Shown: one piece after another, positions 16,038 through 25,400 of the stretch
How positions within the stretch are numbered: position 1 is the first letter of the stretch
How the letters are laid out: each line of letters begins with the position of its first letter
From: Brachybacterium sp. YJGR34
Lineage (GTDB): Bacteria; Actinomycetota; Actinomycetes; Actinomycetales; Dermabacteraceae
DNA length: 64,000 bases
Assembly: GCF_003347015.1 (NCBI RefSeq)
Contig: NZ_PNFB01000019.1
Span: 1 to 64,000 of the forward strand
Direction: 5' to 3'
The notes under the pieces: generated by a model
The model's database searches: none
What the model saw: only the letters and a program-made list of their open reading frames with translations
What the model was told of the DNA's origin: nothing
Made by a program: the position numbers and the translations under genes

Positions 16038-17267
16038 ATGGACGCCGCCACCATCATCGAGAGCGAATCGCGGGAGCTGATCCGGCGGCGGGGGCTCGAC
16101 GTGCACGCCGACCAGCTCGAGCCGCTGATCCGCGAGGTGGTGGCCGACTACGACCGACGCTCCGCCTCCGGGGAGGTGCCCGCCCTGCGCGAGGACGACG
16201 ACGCGATGGTCGCCGAGGTCGGCGCGCGGATCGGCGGCTTCGGCCCGCTCCAGGAGATGCTCGACGATCCGAGCATCGAGGAGATCTGGCTGAACTCGCC
16301 CTCACAGGTCTTCTGCGCCCGCAACGGACGCAGCGAGCTGACCACCATCGTGCTCACCGATGACGAGGTCCGCGGGATCGTCGAGCGGATGCTGGTCAGC
16401 AGCGGGCGTCGCCTCGACATGAGCACGCCCTTCGTCGACGCCCTGCTCCCGGAGGGGTCGCGGCTGCACGTGGTGATCCCCAGCGTGACCCGTGCGCACT
16501 GGGCCGTGAACATCCGCAAGTTCGTCGCCACCGCCCATGACCTCCGCGGGCTGGTCGCGCTGGGATCGCTCACGCAGCAGGCGGCGGACTTCCTCGATGC
16601 CGCGGTCGACGCCGGCCTCAACGTGGTCTGCAGCGGGGCGACCGGCGCGGGGAAGACCACCTTCCTGCGCTGCCTCGCGCAGTCGGTCGGGCCCCGCGAG
16701 CGGGTGGTCACCATCGAGGAGGTCTTCGAGCTCAACCTCGCCCTGCGCGACGTGGTCGCCATGCAGACCAGACAGGCGAACCTCGAGGGCACCGGCGAGA
16801 TCACGATGCGCCGCCTGGTGAAGGAGGCGCTGCGGATGCGCCCCAGCCGGGTGATCGTCGGGGAGGTCCGCGAGGCGGAGAGCCTCGACATGCTCATCGC
16901 GCTCAACAGCGGCCTGCCCGGCATGGCCTCGATCCATGCCAACTCCGCGCGCGACGCCGTGACGAAGCTGTGCACCCTGCCGCTGCTGGCCGGGGAGAAC
17001 GTGAGCAGCCGCTTCGTGGTCCCCACGGTCGCCGGTGCGATCGACCTCGTGGTCCATCTGGACATGCTGGCCGACGGTCGGCGCCGGGTGCGGGAGATCG
17101 CGGGTCTGAGCGGTCGCGTGGAGGACGAGGTCATCGAGATCTCGGAGATCTTCGCCCTGCAGGGCGACCGGCTGGTGCGCGGCGACGGACACCCGCCGCA
17201 TCCCGAGCGCTTCGCGCGGGCGGGGCACGACCTGGTGGGCCTGCTCGGTCAGGCCGTGGCGGCATGA
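16038..17267 (+). CDS. tadA: TadA/CpaF-type secretion ATPase
   Basis: 409 residues; the ATG follows GAAGAGGGGA. The N-terminal domain (1-140) includes DPSIEEIWLNSPSQVF; the motor domain has Walker A GATGAGKTT (about 200-208), the Asp-box area TIEEVFELNL, Walker B RVIVGEVREAE and the His-box GMASIHANSARDA. These identify the hexameric ATPase that drives Tad (type IVc) pilus extension and retraction or pseudopilus secretion. First gene of a seven-gene Tad cluster whose neighbours overlap by 4 nt. Compared with classical CpaF (about 450-500 residues) the N-terminus is short. Confidence 0.92.
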   Translation: MDAATIIESESRELIRRRGLDVHADQLEPLIREVVADYDRRSASGEVPALREDDDAMVAEVGARIGGFGPLQEMLDDPSIEEIWLNSPSQVFCARNGRSELTTIVLTDDEVRGIVERMLVSSGRRLDMSTPFVDALLPEGSRLHVVIPSVTRAHWAVNIRKFVATAHDLRGLVALGSLTQQAADFLDAAVDAGLNVVCSGATGAGKTTFLRCLAQSVGPRERVVTIEEVFELNLALRDVVAMQTRQANLEGTGEITMRRLVKEALRMRPSRVIVGEVREAESLDMLIALNSGLPGMASIHANSARDAVTKLCTLPLLAGENVSSRFVVPTVAGAIDLVVHLDMLADGRRRVREIAGLSGRVEDEVIEISEIFALQGDRLVRGDGHPPHPERFARAGHDLVGLLGQAVAA

Positions 17268-18136
17268 GCGACGGCGCGTTCCTGGGGCTCGTCGCGGGCC
17301 TCGGCCTGCTCTCGATCTGGTGGTCGATGTGGGAGCAGGACGGCACCGCTCCGCGGCGCGGCCCGATCGGGCGGATCCGGGAGCAGCTGCGGGACGACCT
17401 CATCACCGTGGGCCTGGGCACCGTGCCCCCGGCCGCCGTCCCGGCCCTCAGCGCCGGGATGGGGCTGGTGATCGCCGCGGCGCTGTGGGCCGCCTCGAGC
17501 GCCGTGGTCCCTTCGCTGACCATCGGAGCCGTCGCCTCGGTGCTGCCGGTCCTCGTGCTCCGCTCCGCGGCGCGACGGCGCGCCACCGCCCTGCGCGAGG
17601 TCTGGCCGGAGGCGGTGGACCACGTCAACTCCGCGATCCGCGCGGGGCTGTCCCTGCCCGAGGCCCTCGTGCAGCTCAGCCGCAAGGGGCCGGAGGAGCT
17701 CCGCCCGGCCTTCACGGAGTTCGCCCTCGACTACCAGGCCAGCGGCGACTTCGCCCGATGCCTGGACCGCCTGAAGGTGCGGCTGGCCGATCCGGTCGGC
17801 GACCGCATCGTGGAGGCGCTGCGGATCACCCGCGACGTGGGCGGCACCGATCTGGGCGGGCTGCTGCGCACACTGGCCGCCTTCCTCCGCGAGGACGCCC
17901 GGACCCGGTCGGAGCTGGAGGCGCGCCAGTCGTGGACCGTCAACGCGGCGCGCCTGGCCCTGGCTGCGCCCTGGATCGTGCTGGCATTGATGGCCACCAG
18001 GCCGGAGGCGGCGCAGGCCTACGATTCCGCGACCGGCCTGCTGCTGATCGTCGTCGGCGCGGCCGTCTCTCTGATCGCCTACCGCGTGATGCTTCTGATC
18101 GCACGGCTGCCGCAGGACGAGCGGGTGCTGCGATGA
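17264..18136 (+). CDS. tadB: TadB-like platform membrane protein (T2SSF domain)
   Basis: 290 residues. Two N-terminal helices (about 3-20 and 62-100) precede the cytosolic T2SSF/GspF domain (about 125-240: VDHVNSAIRAGLSLPEALVQL and GGTDLGGLLRTLAAFLREDA), and two C-terminal helices follow (about 222-242 and 255-278). TadB and TadC form the inner-membrane platform on which TadA acts. The ATG overlaps the tadA stop by 4 nt. Confidence 0.88.
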   Translation: MSDGAFLGLVAGLGLLSIWWSMWEQDGTAPRRGPIGRIREQLRDDLITVGLGTVPPAAVPALSAGMGLVIAAALWAASSAVVPSLTIGAVASVLPVLVLRSAARRRATALREVWPEAVDHVNSAIRAGLSLPEALVQLSRKGPEELRPAFTEFALDYQASGDFARCLDRLKVRLADPVGDRIVEALRITRDVGGTDLGGLLRTLAAFLREDARTRSELEARQSWTVNAARLALAAPWIVLALMATRPEAAQAYDSATGLLLIVVGAAVSLIAYRVMLLIARLPQDERVLR

Positions 18137-19077
18137 CCGGGTCCTCGGCGGTGCTGGCGGGAGCGGTGATCGGCCTCCTGCTGGGAACCGGTCTCGCCCT
18201 GCTCGCGGGCCGACTGCCCTGGCTCCGCGCACGGGACCTGGCCGGACGGGTGGACCCGTACCTGCGGCGCTCGCCGAGCGACTCCCTCTTCGCCGCTCCC
18301 CGGTCCACCAGCCGTGCCCGGATCGTGCTCGAGAACCTCATGGGCCCGGTCGCGCACCGGATCCTCGGGCTGCTCGAGCGGCTCACCGGCGGGCAGGACC
18401 AGCTCGAGCGACGTCTCCGCCTGGCCGGCCGGCGCACCTCCACCGACTCCTTCCGCATCGAACAGGTCATCCTCGGGGCGGCCGGCACGGTCGTCGGCAT
18501 CGCCGTCGCCCTGGCCGTGATCGGGACCCGAGGGGCCAGCCCGCTCCTCGGCCTGCTGATCGTGGTGCTCGGCGCCCTGCTCGGGGTGCTGCTGCGCGAC
18601 TACCTGCTGGGAGTGGAGATCACCCGTCGGGCCGCGCGCATGGCGCGGGAGTTCCCCACCGTGGCCGATCTGCTCGCCCTCGCCGTCGCCGCCGGCGAGA
18701 GCCCGATCGCCGCGATGGAGCGCGTGGCCCGCACATCCCACGGCGCGCTGCCCGAGGAGTTCGCCGCGACGGTCGCGGACATCCGGTCGGGCACCAGCAT
18801 CTCCCAGGCGCTGATCTCCCTGGGGGCCCGCACGCCGCTGGATTCCCTGGGGCGCTTCTCCGAGGGGGTCGCGATCGCCATCGAGCGCGGCACCCCGCTG
18901 GCCGACGTGCTCCGCGCCCAGGCGCAGGACGCGCGCGAGACCTCCAAACGCGAGCTCATGGAGATCGCCGGACAGCGGGAGATCCTCATGCTCGTCCCCG
19001 TCGTGTTCTTCGTCCTGCCACTGGTCATCGTGTTCGCGATCTTCCCCGGCCTCGCCGTCCTGGAGATCTCCCTCTGA
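18133..19077 (+). CDS. tadC: TadC-like platform membrane protein (T2SSF domain)
   Basis: 314 residues with an N-terminal helix (about 5-27), two middle helices (about 115-155), a T2SSF domain (EFPTVADLLALAVAAGESPIAAM; SISQALISLGARTPLDSLGRF) and a C-terminal helix LMLVPVVFFVLPLVIVFAIF. Start overlaps tadB by 4 nt. It is the second platform protein of the Tad machine. Confidence 0.88.
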   Translation: MTGSSAVLAGAVIGLLLGTGLALLAGRLPWLRARDLAGRVDPYLRRSPSDSLFAAPRSTSRARIVLENLMGPVAHRILGLLERLTGGQDQLERRLRLAGRRTSTDSFRIEQVILGAAGTVVGIAVALAVIGTRGASPLLGLLIVVLGALLGVLLRDYLLGVEITRRAARMAREFPTVADLLALAVAAGESPIAAMERVARTSHGALPEEFAATVADIRSGTSISQALISLGARTPLDSLGRFSEGVAIAIERGTPLADVLRAQAQDARETSKRELMEIAGQREILMLVPVVFFVLPLVIVFAIFPGLAVLEISL

Positions 19078-19160
19078 CCGCCGTACCTCATTCCCGTTCC
19101 ACCGACACCGTGCCCACCATCCCCGGGAACGACCCGGGATCATCTGCCGAGGAGGCCGAC

Positions 19161-19424
19161 ATGACCGTCCACCGACACCGACTCCACCGCCGTCCGCTCC
19201 GCTCCCGTCCCGGGGCTCCTCCCCGGACCGCCCGGGAGGCGCGGCGCACGCTCACCGCGCGCCTCCTCGAGCGCATGGGTTCCGATCAGGGGGACGTGCC
19301 GGGATGGGTGCTCATCACCTTGATGACGGCAGGAATCGTCGTCGCACTGTGGGCCGTCGCCTCGGAGCAGATCGTGCAGATCTTCCAGAACGCGATGGCG
19401 CCCTTCCTCGGCGGCAGCCTCTGA
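19161..19424 (+). CDS. Flp-type pilin-like small protein
   Basis: 87 residues from the ATG behind AGGAGG (19150-19155). A basic N-terminus (1-45, rich in Arg) leads into a single hydrophobic helix GWVLITLMTAGIVVALWAVA and a short amphipathic end (EQIVQIFQNAMAPFLGG). The helix is that of Flp/TadE pilins, but the classical G/XXXXEY processing motif is not visible; DQGDVPGW precedes the helix instead. It sits where flp normally lies, between tadC and tadE. Role as the major pilin is inferred. Confidence 0.65.
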   Translation: MTVHRHRLHRRPLRSRPGAPPRTAREARRTLTARLLERMGSDQGDVPGWVLITLMTAGIVVALWAVASEQIVQIFQNAMAPFLGGSL

Positions 19425-19452
19425 GCCGCCCGCCGTCCCGAACTGGCGCACC

Positions 19453-19911
19453 ATGAGCACGCCCGAGCGCTCCCACTTCGGCGCCGCAGTCCGCGGCGAC
19501 GGGGCGCAGCGTGCCCGATCATGGCGGAGTTGGGCGCGGCGCCTGCGCTCGGAGCGCGGCTCCGCCGTCGCCGAGTTCCCGATGGTCGCGGTGCTGATCG
19601 TCATGATCGGACTGATGGTGGTGCAGGCGGCGCTCATCGTCCATACCCGCAACACCCTGGTCGACGCCGCGGTGCAGGGTGCCCATCACGCCGCGCTGGT
19701 CGGCTCGTCCCCGCAGGACGGCGCCTCGCGCGCCGAGCAGCTCATCGGCGAGCGCTTCGGGGACGGCCTGGCGGCGGACGCCACCGCCGTCGAGGACGAG
19801 GACGGCACGATCCGCGTCCGCGTCACCGCGACCCTCCCCCTGGTGGGCCTGCTGGGGCCCTCCGGGGTGATGAGCGTCGAGGGCCGGGCTCTCGACGAGG
19901 AGTCGTGGTGA
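19453..19911 (+). CDS. TadE-like pseudopilin
   Basis: 152 residues. After a basic leader, RSERGSAVAEFPMVAVLIV at about 33-51 is the TadE signature (G-S-A-x-A-E-F then a hydrophobic helix), with processing expected near the serine/alanine before the glutamate. The rest is an extracytoplasmic beta-rich domain (IRVRVTATLPLVGLLG). TadE-like minor pseudopilins cap or prime the pilus. The stop overlaps the next gene by 4 nt (GTGA). Confidence 0.8.
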   Translation: MSTPERSHFGAAVRGDGAQRARSWRSWARRLRSERGSAVAEFPMVAVLIVMIGLMVVQAALIVHTRNTLVDAAVQGAHHAALVGSSPQDGASRAEQLIGERFGDGLAADATAVEDEDGTIRVRVTATLPLVGLLGPSGVMSVEGRALDEESW

Positions 19912-20432
19912 AGCGCGTGCACCGCCGGGAGGCGGTGCCTCTCCGCCTCGCGCCGCGCCATCTGCGCGGCGCCCCGTGGTCCGCCGCTGAGACGGCGCGC
20001 GGACCGGGTTCCCTGGCTGCGGAGGACGGCAATGCCCTCGTGGAGTTCGTGGTGCTGTCCGCGGCGCTGCTCATCCCGTCCCTGTATCTCGTGCTCACCC
20101 TGGGGAACGTGCAGGCAGCGGTCTTCGCCGCCGACACCATCTCGCGGGACGTGGCGAGGATCCACGCGACCGAGCCGGACCCGGGGCGCGCCGCCGAACG
20201 CGCCGCGCGGCACTCGGCCATGGTGCTCGAGGACCACGGGCTCCCCGCCCAGGACGTGGCGCAGGTCAGCTGCAGCGACGATCCCTGCGCCACCTCCGGC
20301 GGGACGGTCACCGCGCAGGTGGAGGTCGCCGTGCCCGTGCCGGGCCTCGGCCCGATCCTCGGAGGGGCCGGGCCGGTGGCCGTCGGCGCCTCCCACGCGG
20401 TCCCCGTCGACCTCTACCGGGAGGATCTATGA
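19908..20432 (+). CDS. Second TadE/TadF-like pseudopilin
   Basis: 174 residues from GTG 19908 (GAGGAG lies 5 nt upstream; GTG 19905 is an alternative). Residues 36-62 read EDGNALVEFVVLSAALLIP, again a TadE-type G-x-A-x-x-E-F junction and helix. The extracellular part has two cysteines (SCSDDPC) and a beta-rich end. It is the second minor pseudopilin of the cluster, coupled to both neighbours by short overlaps. Confidence 0.78.
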   Translation: MKRVHRREAVPLRLAPRHLRGAPWSAAETARGPGSLAAEDGNALVEFVVLSAALLIPSLYLVLTLGNVQAAVFAADTISRDVARIHATEPDPGRAAERAARHSAMVLEDHGLPAQDVAQVSCSDDPCATSGGTVTAQVEVAVPVPGLGPILGGAGPVAVGASHAVPVDLYREDL

Positions 20433-20908
20433 CTCCCGCGACGCGGACCGGCGGGCCGGCCGGGGCGACGCTGCGTGCGCGCCTCGCCGAGGCCCGCGGC
20501 TCGATGACGATCCTGACCACGGGGGTGCTCGTGGTGATCCTCATGGTGGTCGGCGTGGGGACCGCGATCACGGGCGTCCACCTCGAACGCACCGCTCTCC
20601 AGCACGCCGCGGACAGCGCCGCGCTGGCCGCCTCGCAGGCCGTGGACCCGGCTCGGGTGTACACGGAGGGCGGCGCGGCGATCCACGCAGACTCCGCGCG
20701 TGAGGCCGCCGAGGAGCACCTGCGTCGCTACCCCCTGGACTCCACCAGCACGGAGGATCTCGGGCTCGGCGAGGTGCGGGTGGACCCCGACGGCACCGTC
20801 CACGTGGTCCTCACCGCCACCACCCACCCGCCCCTGGCAGGGTGGTTCACCCGGGGGACGGGGCTGTCCGTCCCCCTGACCGTCCATGGAGAGGCTCGTT
20901 CCCGATGA
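20429..20908 (+). CDS. TadG-like (Rv3654c-type) flp-associated protein
   Basis: 159 residues. After EARGSMTILTTGVLVVILMVVGVGTAI (about 22-48, one helix) comes HLERTALQHAADSAALAASQA, the classic helical TadG_N segment. The remaining extracellular portion is short compared with full TadG (over 400 residues), so this is the minimal actinobacterial form. Its start overlaps the upstream pseudopilin gene by 4 nt and its stop overlaps the glycerate kinase start, so the kinase is transcribed with the Tad genes. Confidence 0.75.
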   Translation: MTPATRTGGPAGATLRARLAEARGSMTILTTGVLVVILMVVGVGTAITGVHLERTALQHAADSAALAASQAVDPARVYTEGGAAIHADSAREAAEEHLRRYPLDSTSTEDLGLGEVRVDPDGTVHVVLTATTHPPLAGWFTRGTGLSVPLTVHGEARSR

Positions 20909-22092
20909 CGCCGACGACCCCGTCACCCGCTGCGGACCCGCAGCCCCCGCCCCGCACCGTGCTGCTCGCCCCCGACAAGTTCAAGGGCACGCTCCGTGCC
21001 GCCGAGGTGGTCGAGGCGCTGCGGCAGGGGATCGCCGAGACCTCCCCGCGCACGCGCGTGCTCGCCTGCCCGATCGCCGATGGCGGCGACGGCACCGTCG
21101 ACGCGGCGATCGCCGCCGGCTCCCGGGAGATGGTCACGCTGATCACCGGGCCGACGGGGCAGCCGCGCAGCGCCCGCTGGGCCCTCGGCGAGGGCACCGC
21201 CGTGCTCGAGCTCGCCGAGGCCGTGGGGCTCCACGCCCTGCCCGGCGGGGCCCTCCACCCGCGCACCGCCTCCACCCGCGGGCTAGGTGAGCTGATCGCC
21301 GCCGCGGCCGGGGGCGGCGCCCGCACCGTCGTGGTGGGCCTCGGCGGCAGCTCCTCGACCGATGCCGGCACGGGCCTGCTGCAGGGCCTCGGTGCCCGTC
21401 TGCTGGACGGCAGGGGAGGGGAGATCGGCCCCGGGCTGGAGGGCCTGGAGGAGCTGGCCTCCGTGGACCTGGCCCCCGCGCTCGCCGCGCTCGAGGGCGT
21501 CACCCTCGTCGCCGCGAACGACGTCACGAACCCGCTGCTCGGCACCGAGGGCGCCGCCGCCGTCTACGGCCCGCAGAAGGGCATCGCCCCCGAGGACGTC
21601 CCCGCGGCCGATGCGGTCCTCGCCCGCGCCGCCGAGCTCCTGGATCCCTCCGGGCGCCACCGCGACCGGCCCGGGGCCGGGGCGGCGGGCGGCACCGGCT
21701 TCGCCCTGTCCCTGCTGGGCGCCGCCGAGCGCTCGGGCGCCGATGCGGTCTTCGAGATCGTCGGCGTCGACGCCCTGCTCGAGCAGGCGGACCTGGTCGT
21801 CACCGGGGAGGGGAAGCTCGATGCGCAGACCCTCCACGGCAAGGGCCCGGCGGAGGTCGCCCGCCGCGCCCAGCAGCGCGGCCTGAGCGTCGCGGCCGTC
21901 GCCGGCGCGGTCACCCTCAGCGAGGCGCAGCTCGCCGCGGCGGGGATCGCCCGGGCGTGGGATCTCACCTCCCGGGCCGGCTCCTCACAGAGAGCGCTCG
22001 CCGAGGGGCGGGAACTGCTGGTCGAGGTGGGACGCGAGCTGGGGCGGTGGGCCGACGCCGAGGGCGAGGACCCGCCCACACGGCCGCGGTGA
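20905..22092 (+). CDS. glxK: Glycerate kinase (GlxK/GarK family)
   Basis: 395 residues. The family markers are [16 protein letters not shown] near residue 20, [11 protein letters not shown] (about 58-68), [15 protein letters not shown] (about 140-154), [11 protein letters not shown] (about 196-206), AAVYGPQKG and [17 protein letters not shown] near 300. The enzyme phosphorylates D-glycerate (to 2- or 3-phosphoglycerate according to type) using ATP, feeding glyoxylate-derived carbon into glycolysis. The gene overlaps the TadG-like gene by 4 nt, a chance operon as far as function shows. Confidence 0.93.
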   Translation: MTPTTPSPAADPQPPPRTVLLAPDKFKGTLRAAEVVEALRQGIAETSPRTRVLACPIADGGDGTVDAAIAAGSREMVTLITGPTGQPRSARWALGEGTAVLELAEAVGLHALPGGALHPRTASTRGLGELIAAAAGGGARTVVVGLGGSSSTDAGTGLLQGLGARLLDGRGGEIGPGLEGLEELASVDLAPALAALEGVTLVAANDVTNPLLGTEGAAAVYGPQKGIAPEDVPAADAVLARAAELLDPSGRHRDRPGAGAAGGTGFALSLLGAAERSGADAVFEIVGVDALLEQADLVVTGEGKLDAQTLHGKGPAEVARRAQQRGLSVAAVAGAVTLSEAQLAAAGIARAWDLTSRAGSSQRALAEGRELLVEVGRELGRWADAEGEDPPTRPR

Positions 22093-22148
22093 GCGGCTCC
22101 GACCCCGCCGCCGCCGTGACCGCCCCGGCATGCACAGCGGCACTGCCG

Positions 22149-22154
22149 TAGACT
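22149..22154 (+). promoter_or_regulatory. -10 element TAGACT, leaderless start of prfB
   Basis: The hexamer ends 8 nt before GTG 22163 and there is no ribosome-binding sequence between them. Confidence 0.6.
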
Positions 22155-22162
22155 CTTCCCTC

Positions 22163-23278
22163 GTGGCTTCCATCGACTTCTCCGAAGAGATCCCCCGGCT
22201 CCGCTCGACCCTGAACTCCATCGAGCAGGTGACGGACATCGACGCGCTCGACGCGAAGATCGCGGACCTCGAGAAGCAGGCCTCCGCGCAGGACCTCTGG
22301 GACGACGTCGACAATGCGCAGAAGGTCTCCTCGGCCCTGTCCCATGCGCAGTCCGAGCGGCGCCGCATCAGCGAGCTCAGCCAGCGCATCGAGGACATCG
22401 AGGTGATGGTCGAGCTCGCCGCCGAGGAGAACGACGCCGACACCCTCACCGAGGCGGAGAACGAGCTGGTCTCCATCCACCGCACCCTCGACGAGCTCGA
22501 GGTGCGCACCCTGCTGGCCGGTGAGTACGACGAGCGCGACGCCGTGGTGACCATCCGCGCCGGAGCCGGCGGCGTGGACGCCGCGGACTTCTCCGAGATG
22601 CTGCTGCGGATGTACCTGCGCTGGGCCGAGCGCCACGGCTACGCCACCAAGGTCATGGACACCTCCTACGCGGAGGAGGCGGGGCTGAAGTCCGTCACCT
22701 TCGAGGTCTCCGCCCCCTTCGCCTACGGCACCCTGTCCGTCGAGGGCGGCACCCACCGCCTGGTGCGGATCAGCCCCTTCGACAACCAGGGCCGCCGCCA
22801 GACGTCCTTCGCGGCGGTCGAGGTGATCCCGCTCATCGAGTCCACCGACCACGTCGAGATCCCCGAGAACGAGCTGAAGATCGACGTCTTCCGCTCCTCC
22901 GGCCCGGGCGGCCAGTCCGTGAACACCACGGACTCCGCCGTGCGCATGACCCACCTGCCCACCGGCACCGTCGTGTCCATGCAGGACGAGAAGTCGCAGA
23001 TCCAGAACCGTGCCGCGGCGCTGCGCGTCATGCAGTCGCGCCTGCTGCTGCTGAAGAAGGCCGAGGAGGCCGCCGAGCGCAAGGAGCTCGCCGGCGACGT
23101 CAAGGCCAGCTGGGGCGACCAGATGCGCTCCTACGTCCTGAACCCGTACCAGATGGTCAAGGACCTGCGCACCGACCACCAGGAGGGCAACCCCTCCACC
23201 GTCTTCGACGGCGAGATCGACGGCTTCATCGACGCCGGCATCCGCTGGCGCGCCGAGCAGGGCAAGCTCACCGACTGA
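22163..23278 (+). CDS. prfB: Peptide chain release factor 2
   Basis: 371 residues from GTG 22163, which follows TAGACT (22149-22154) by 8 nt, so the mRNA is probably leaderless. The catalytic GGQ loop is [18 protein letters not shown] and the stop-codon recognition tripeptide SPF occurs in [14 protein letters not shown]2 reads UGA and UAA. Unlike the E. coli gene there is no internal UGA needing a programmed frameshift. The following genes ftsE, ftsX and smpB keep the order seen in other actinobacteria. Confidence 0.95.
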   Translation: MASIDFSEEIPRLRSTLNSIEQVTDIDALDAKIADLEKQASAQDLWDDVDNAQKVSSALSHAQSERRRISELSQRIEDIEVMVELAAEENDADTLTEAENELVSIHRTLDELEVRTLLAGEYDERDAVVTIRAGAGGVDAADFSEMLLRMYLRWAERHGYATKVMDTSYAEEAGLKSVTFEVSAPFAYGTLSVEGGTHRLVRISPFDNQGRRQTSFAAVEVIPLIESTDHVEIPENELKIDVFRSSGPGGQSVNTTDSAVRMTHLPTGTVVSMQDEKSQIQNRAAALRVMQSRLLLLKKAEEAAERKELAGDVKASWGDQMRSYVLNPYQMVKDLRTDHQEGNPSTVFDGEIDGFIDAGIRWRAEQGKLTD

Positions 23279-23503
23279 CCACGTCCGGCGCCGCGACCGG
23301 CGCCGCCCCTGATCGGTCGTCGCTCCGGTCGCCCGTCCGGCCGTCCCGCGACGGTCGCCCGGGCGTGCCCAGCACGATCCGCACCGACCCTTGACCAGGT
23401 TTTGACCCAGATGGTGACCTGCGCGGCGGCGGAGAGCGACCCCTCACCCCTACCCTGGAACGGCACGCGTTCCCCCACAGGCGACAGGCACCGACAGGCA
23501 CCA

Positions 23504-24484
23504 GTGATCCGTTTCGACAACGTCACCAAGACGTACATGCGCGGCCAGCACCCCGCCGTGGAGAATCTCGACATCGAATTCTCCCGCGGGGAGTTCGTGT
23601 TCCTGGTGGGAGCCTCCGGCTCGGGGAAGTCCACCATGATGCGGATGGTCCTCAAGGAGGTCACGCCCACGCGGGGCACCGTCTACGTGGCGGGCAAGGA
23701 CCTCTCCCGCATCCCCTCGTGGAAGGTTCCCTCGCTGCGCCGCGACATCGGCATGGTGTTCCAGGACTTCCGCCTGCTGCCCTCGAAGACCGCCTACCAG
23801 AACATCGAGTTCGCCCTCGCGGTCATCGGCACCCCGGGCAAGGTGGTCCGTCGGCTGGTCCCCGAGATGCTCGAGATGGTGGGCCTGGAGGACAAGGGCA
23901 AGCGGCTCCCGCACGAGCTCTCCGGCGGTGAGCAACAGCGTGTCGCGATCGCCCGCGCCTACGTCAACCGCCCCTCGATCCTGCTGGCCGACGAGCCCAC
24001 CGGCAACCTCGACCCCTCGACCGCCTCGGGGATCCTGGACCTGCTGGCCGAGATCAACGAGCGCGGCACCACCGTCGTCATGGCCACCCACGACCGGGCG
24101 GCCGTGGACCGGATGCGCCGGCGCGTTGTCGAGATGGTCGCCGGCCACGTGGTCCGCGACGAGGAGGCCGGCAACTATGAGACCCCGACCCCGGTGAGCG
24201 TCATCTCCGGCCATCTGCCCGACGACTCCCGCCACCGTGAGGACGGCCCCTTCGAGGACGGCGCCCCGGCGTCCGGTTCCGCGACGGAGGACCGCTTCGA
24301 GACCGCGGCCACCGACCTGCACGACGCCGAGGGCGACCCTGCGGCCGGCTCCTCCGCGACCCCGCGTCCGGGCGAGGTGCCCGTCGACGACGTGCTCGAG
24401 GAGGACCTCATCGACGAGCGGGAGGCGCTGCGCGAGCAGGACGAGGATCCCTTCGCCGAGGACCCCGAGGAGGAGCGGCGATGA
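23504..24484 (+). CDS. ftsE: Cell division ATP-binding protein FtsE with acidic C-terminal extension
   Basis: 326 residues from GTG 23504 (weak ribosome site). Walker A GASGSGKST (about 37-45), Q-loop FQDFRLLP, signature LSGGEQQRVAIARAY and Walker B LLADEPTGNLD are typical of FtsE. FtsE normally ends near 225-230; here about 100 extra residues follow, dominated by Asp, Glu, Ser and Pro (for example VDDVLEEDLIDEREALREQD). The extension is low-complexity and is probably disordered. FtsEX controls peptidoglycan hydrolases at the septum, and the gene overlaps ftsX by 4 nt. Leader begins near TACCCT (23451-23456). Confidence 0.93.
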   Translation: MIRFDNVTKTYMRGQHPAVENLDIEFSRGEFVFLVGASGSGKSTMMRMVLKEVTPTRGTVYVAGKDLSRIPSWKVPSLRRDIGMVFQDFRLLPSKTAYQNIEFALAVIGTPGKVVRRLVPEMLEMVGLEDKGKRLPHELSGGEQQRVAIARAYVNRPSILLADEPTGNLDPSTASGILDLLAEINERGTTVVMATHDRAAVDRMRRRVVEMVAGHVVRDEEAGNYETPTPVSVISGHLPDDSRHREDGPFEDGAPASGSATEDRFETAATDLHDAEGDPAAGSSATPRPGEVPVDDVLEEDLIDEREALREQDEDPFAEDPEEERR

Positions 24485-25398
24485 GGGCGCGGTACATCCT
24501 CGGTGAGATCTTCACCGGGCTGTGGCGGAACATCGCCATGGTCATCTCGGTCATCATCGTCACGGCGGTCTCGCTGACCTTCGTCGGCACCGGTCTGGTG
24601 ATGCAGAAGCAGATCATGGACATGAAGGCGACCCTGGTCGAGCAGTCCCAGGTGACGATCTTCCTGTGCTCCCCGCACTCCACCGCCGCGTCCTGCGCAG
24701 GCGGGGCGGCGACCGACGCGCAGATCGAGTCCGTGCGCGAGGCCCTCGAGGGGGACGTGCTCTCCCCGTACATCGCCGACTACTCCGAGCGCTCCCAGGA
24801 GGAGGCGCTGGGGATCTACCAGGAGCAGTTCGCCGGGGAGGGGTTCGTCTCGAACTTCACCGCCGAGGACATGCCCGTCTCCTTCCACATCACGCTCGAG
24901 AACGCGGACGACTCCGCCGCGGTGGTCGAGTTCTTCCAGGGCCGTGACGGCGTGGACGAGGTGACGGACCTGCTCAGTGCCTTCGCGCCCTTCATCGACA
25001 TCCTCAACCAGTCGACCCTGTTCGCGCTCGGACTCGCGGTGCTGATGCTGGTCGCCGCCCTGCTGCTGGTGGCCACGACGATCCGCATGTCCGTCGCCAA
25101 CCGTCGGCGCGAGATCGCGATCATGCGCCTGGTGGGCGCCTCGAACCTGTTCATCCGCCTGCCCTTCCTGCTCGAGGGGGCGGTCGCCGCGATCATCGGC
25201 GGCCTCATCGCCTCGGGCATGCTCTGGGTGGGGCTGCACTACATCGTCCAGGGCTGGTTGGCACCGACCCTCGGCCAGCAGCTCATCACGGTCGGCACCC
25301 ATGACCTGATCTGGGCCGCGCCGATTCTCATCGCCCTGGGAGCCGTCCTCTCGATCGCCTCCTCGGTGGTCTCCCTCAACCGCTACCTGAAGGTCTGA
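24481..25398 (+). CDS. ftsX: Cell division permease-like protein FtsX
   Basis: 305 residues. One N-terminal helix (about 20-45) is followed by an extracellular domain carrying a CSPHSTAASC disulfide candidate (about 62-71), and three C-terminal helices (about 175-200, 225-250, 275-297) are present with MSVANRRREIAIMRLVGAS between them. FtsX does not transport; it transmits FtsE ATP hydrolysis to extracellular peptidoglycan hydrolases. The M23 peptidase gene begins 2 bp after its stop, as expected for an activator-hydrolase pair. Confidence 0.93.
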   Translation: MRARYILGEIFTGLWRNIAMVISVIIVTAVSLTFVGTGLVMQKQIMDMKATLVEQSQVTIFLCSPHSTAASCAGGAATDAQIESVREALEGDVLSPYIADYSERSQEEALGIYQEQFAGEGFVSNFTAEDMPVSFHITLENADDSAAVVEFFQGRDGVDEVTDLLSAFAPFIDILNQSTLFALGLAVLMLVAALLLVATTIRMSVANRRREIAIMRLVGASNLFIRLPFLLEGAVAAIIGGLIASGMLWVGLHYIVQGWLAPTLGQQLITVGTHDLIWAAPILIALGAVLSIASSVVSLNRYLKV

Positions 25399-25400
25399 GC

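Noticed and set aside
22163-22300. Programmed +1 frameshift site in prfB
   Set aside because: The reading frame is continuous from GTG 22163; there is no in-frame UGA in the first 50 codons, so no frameshift is needed.
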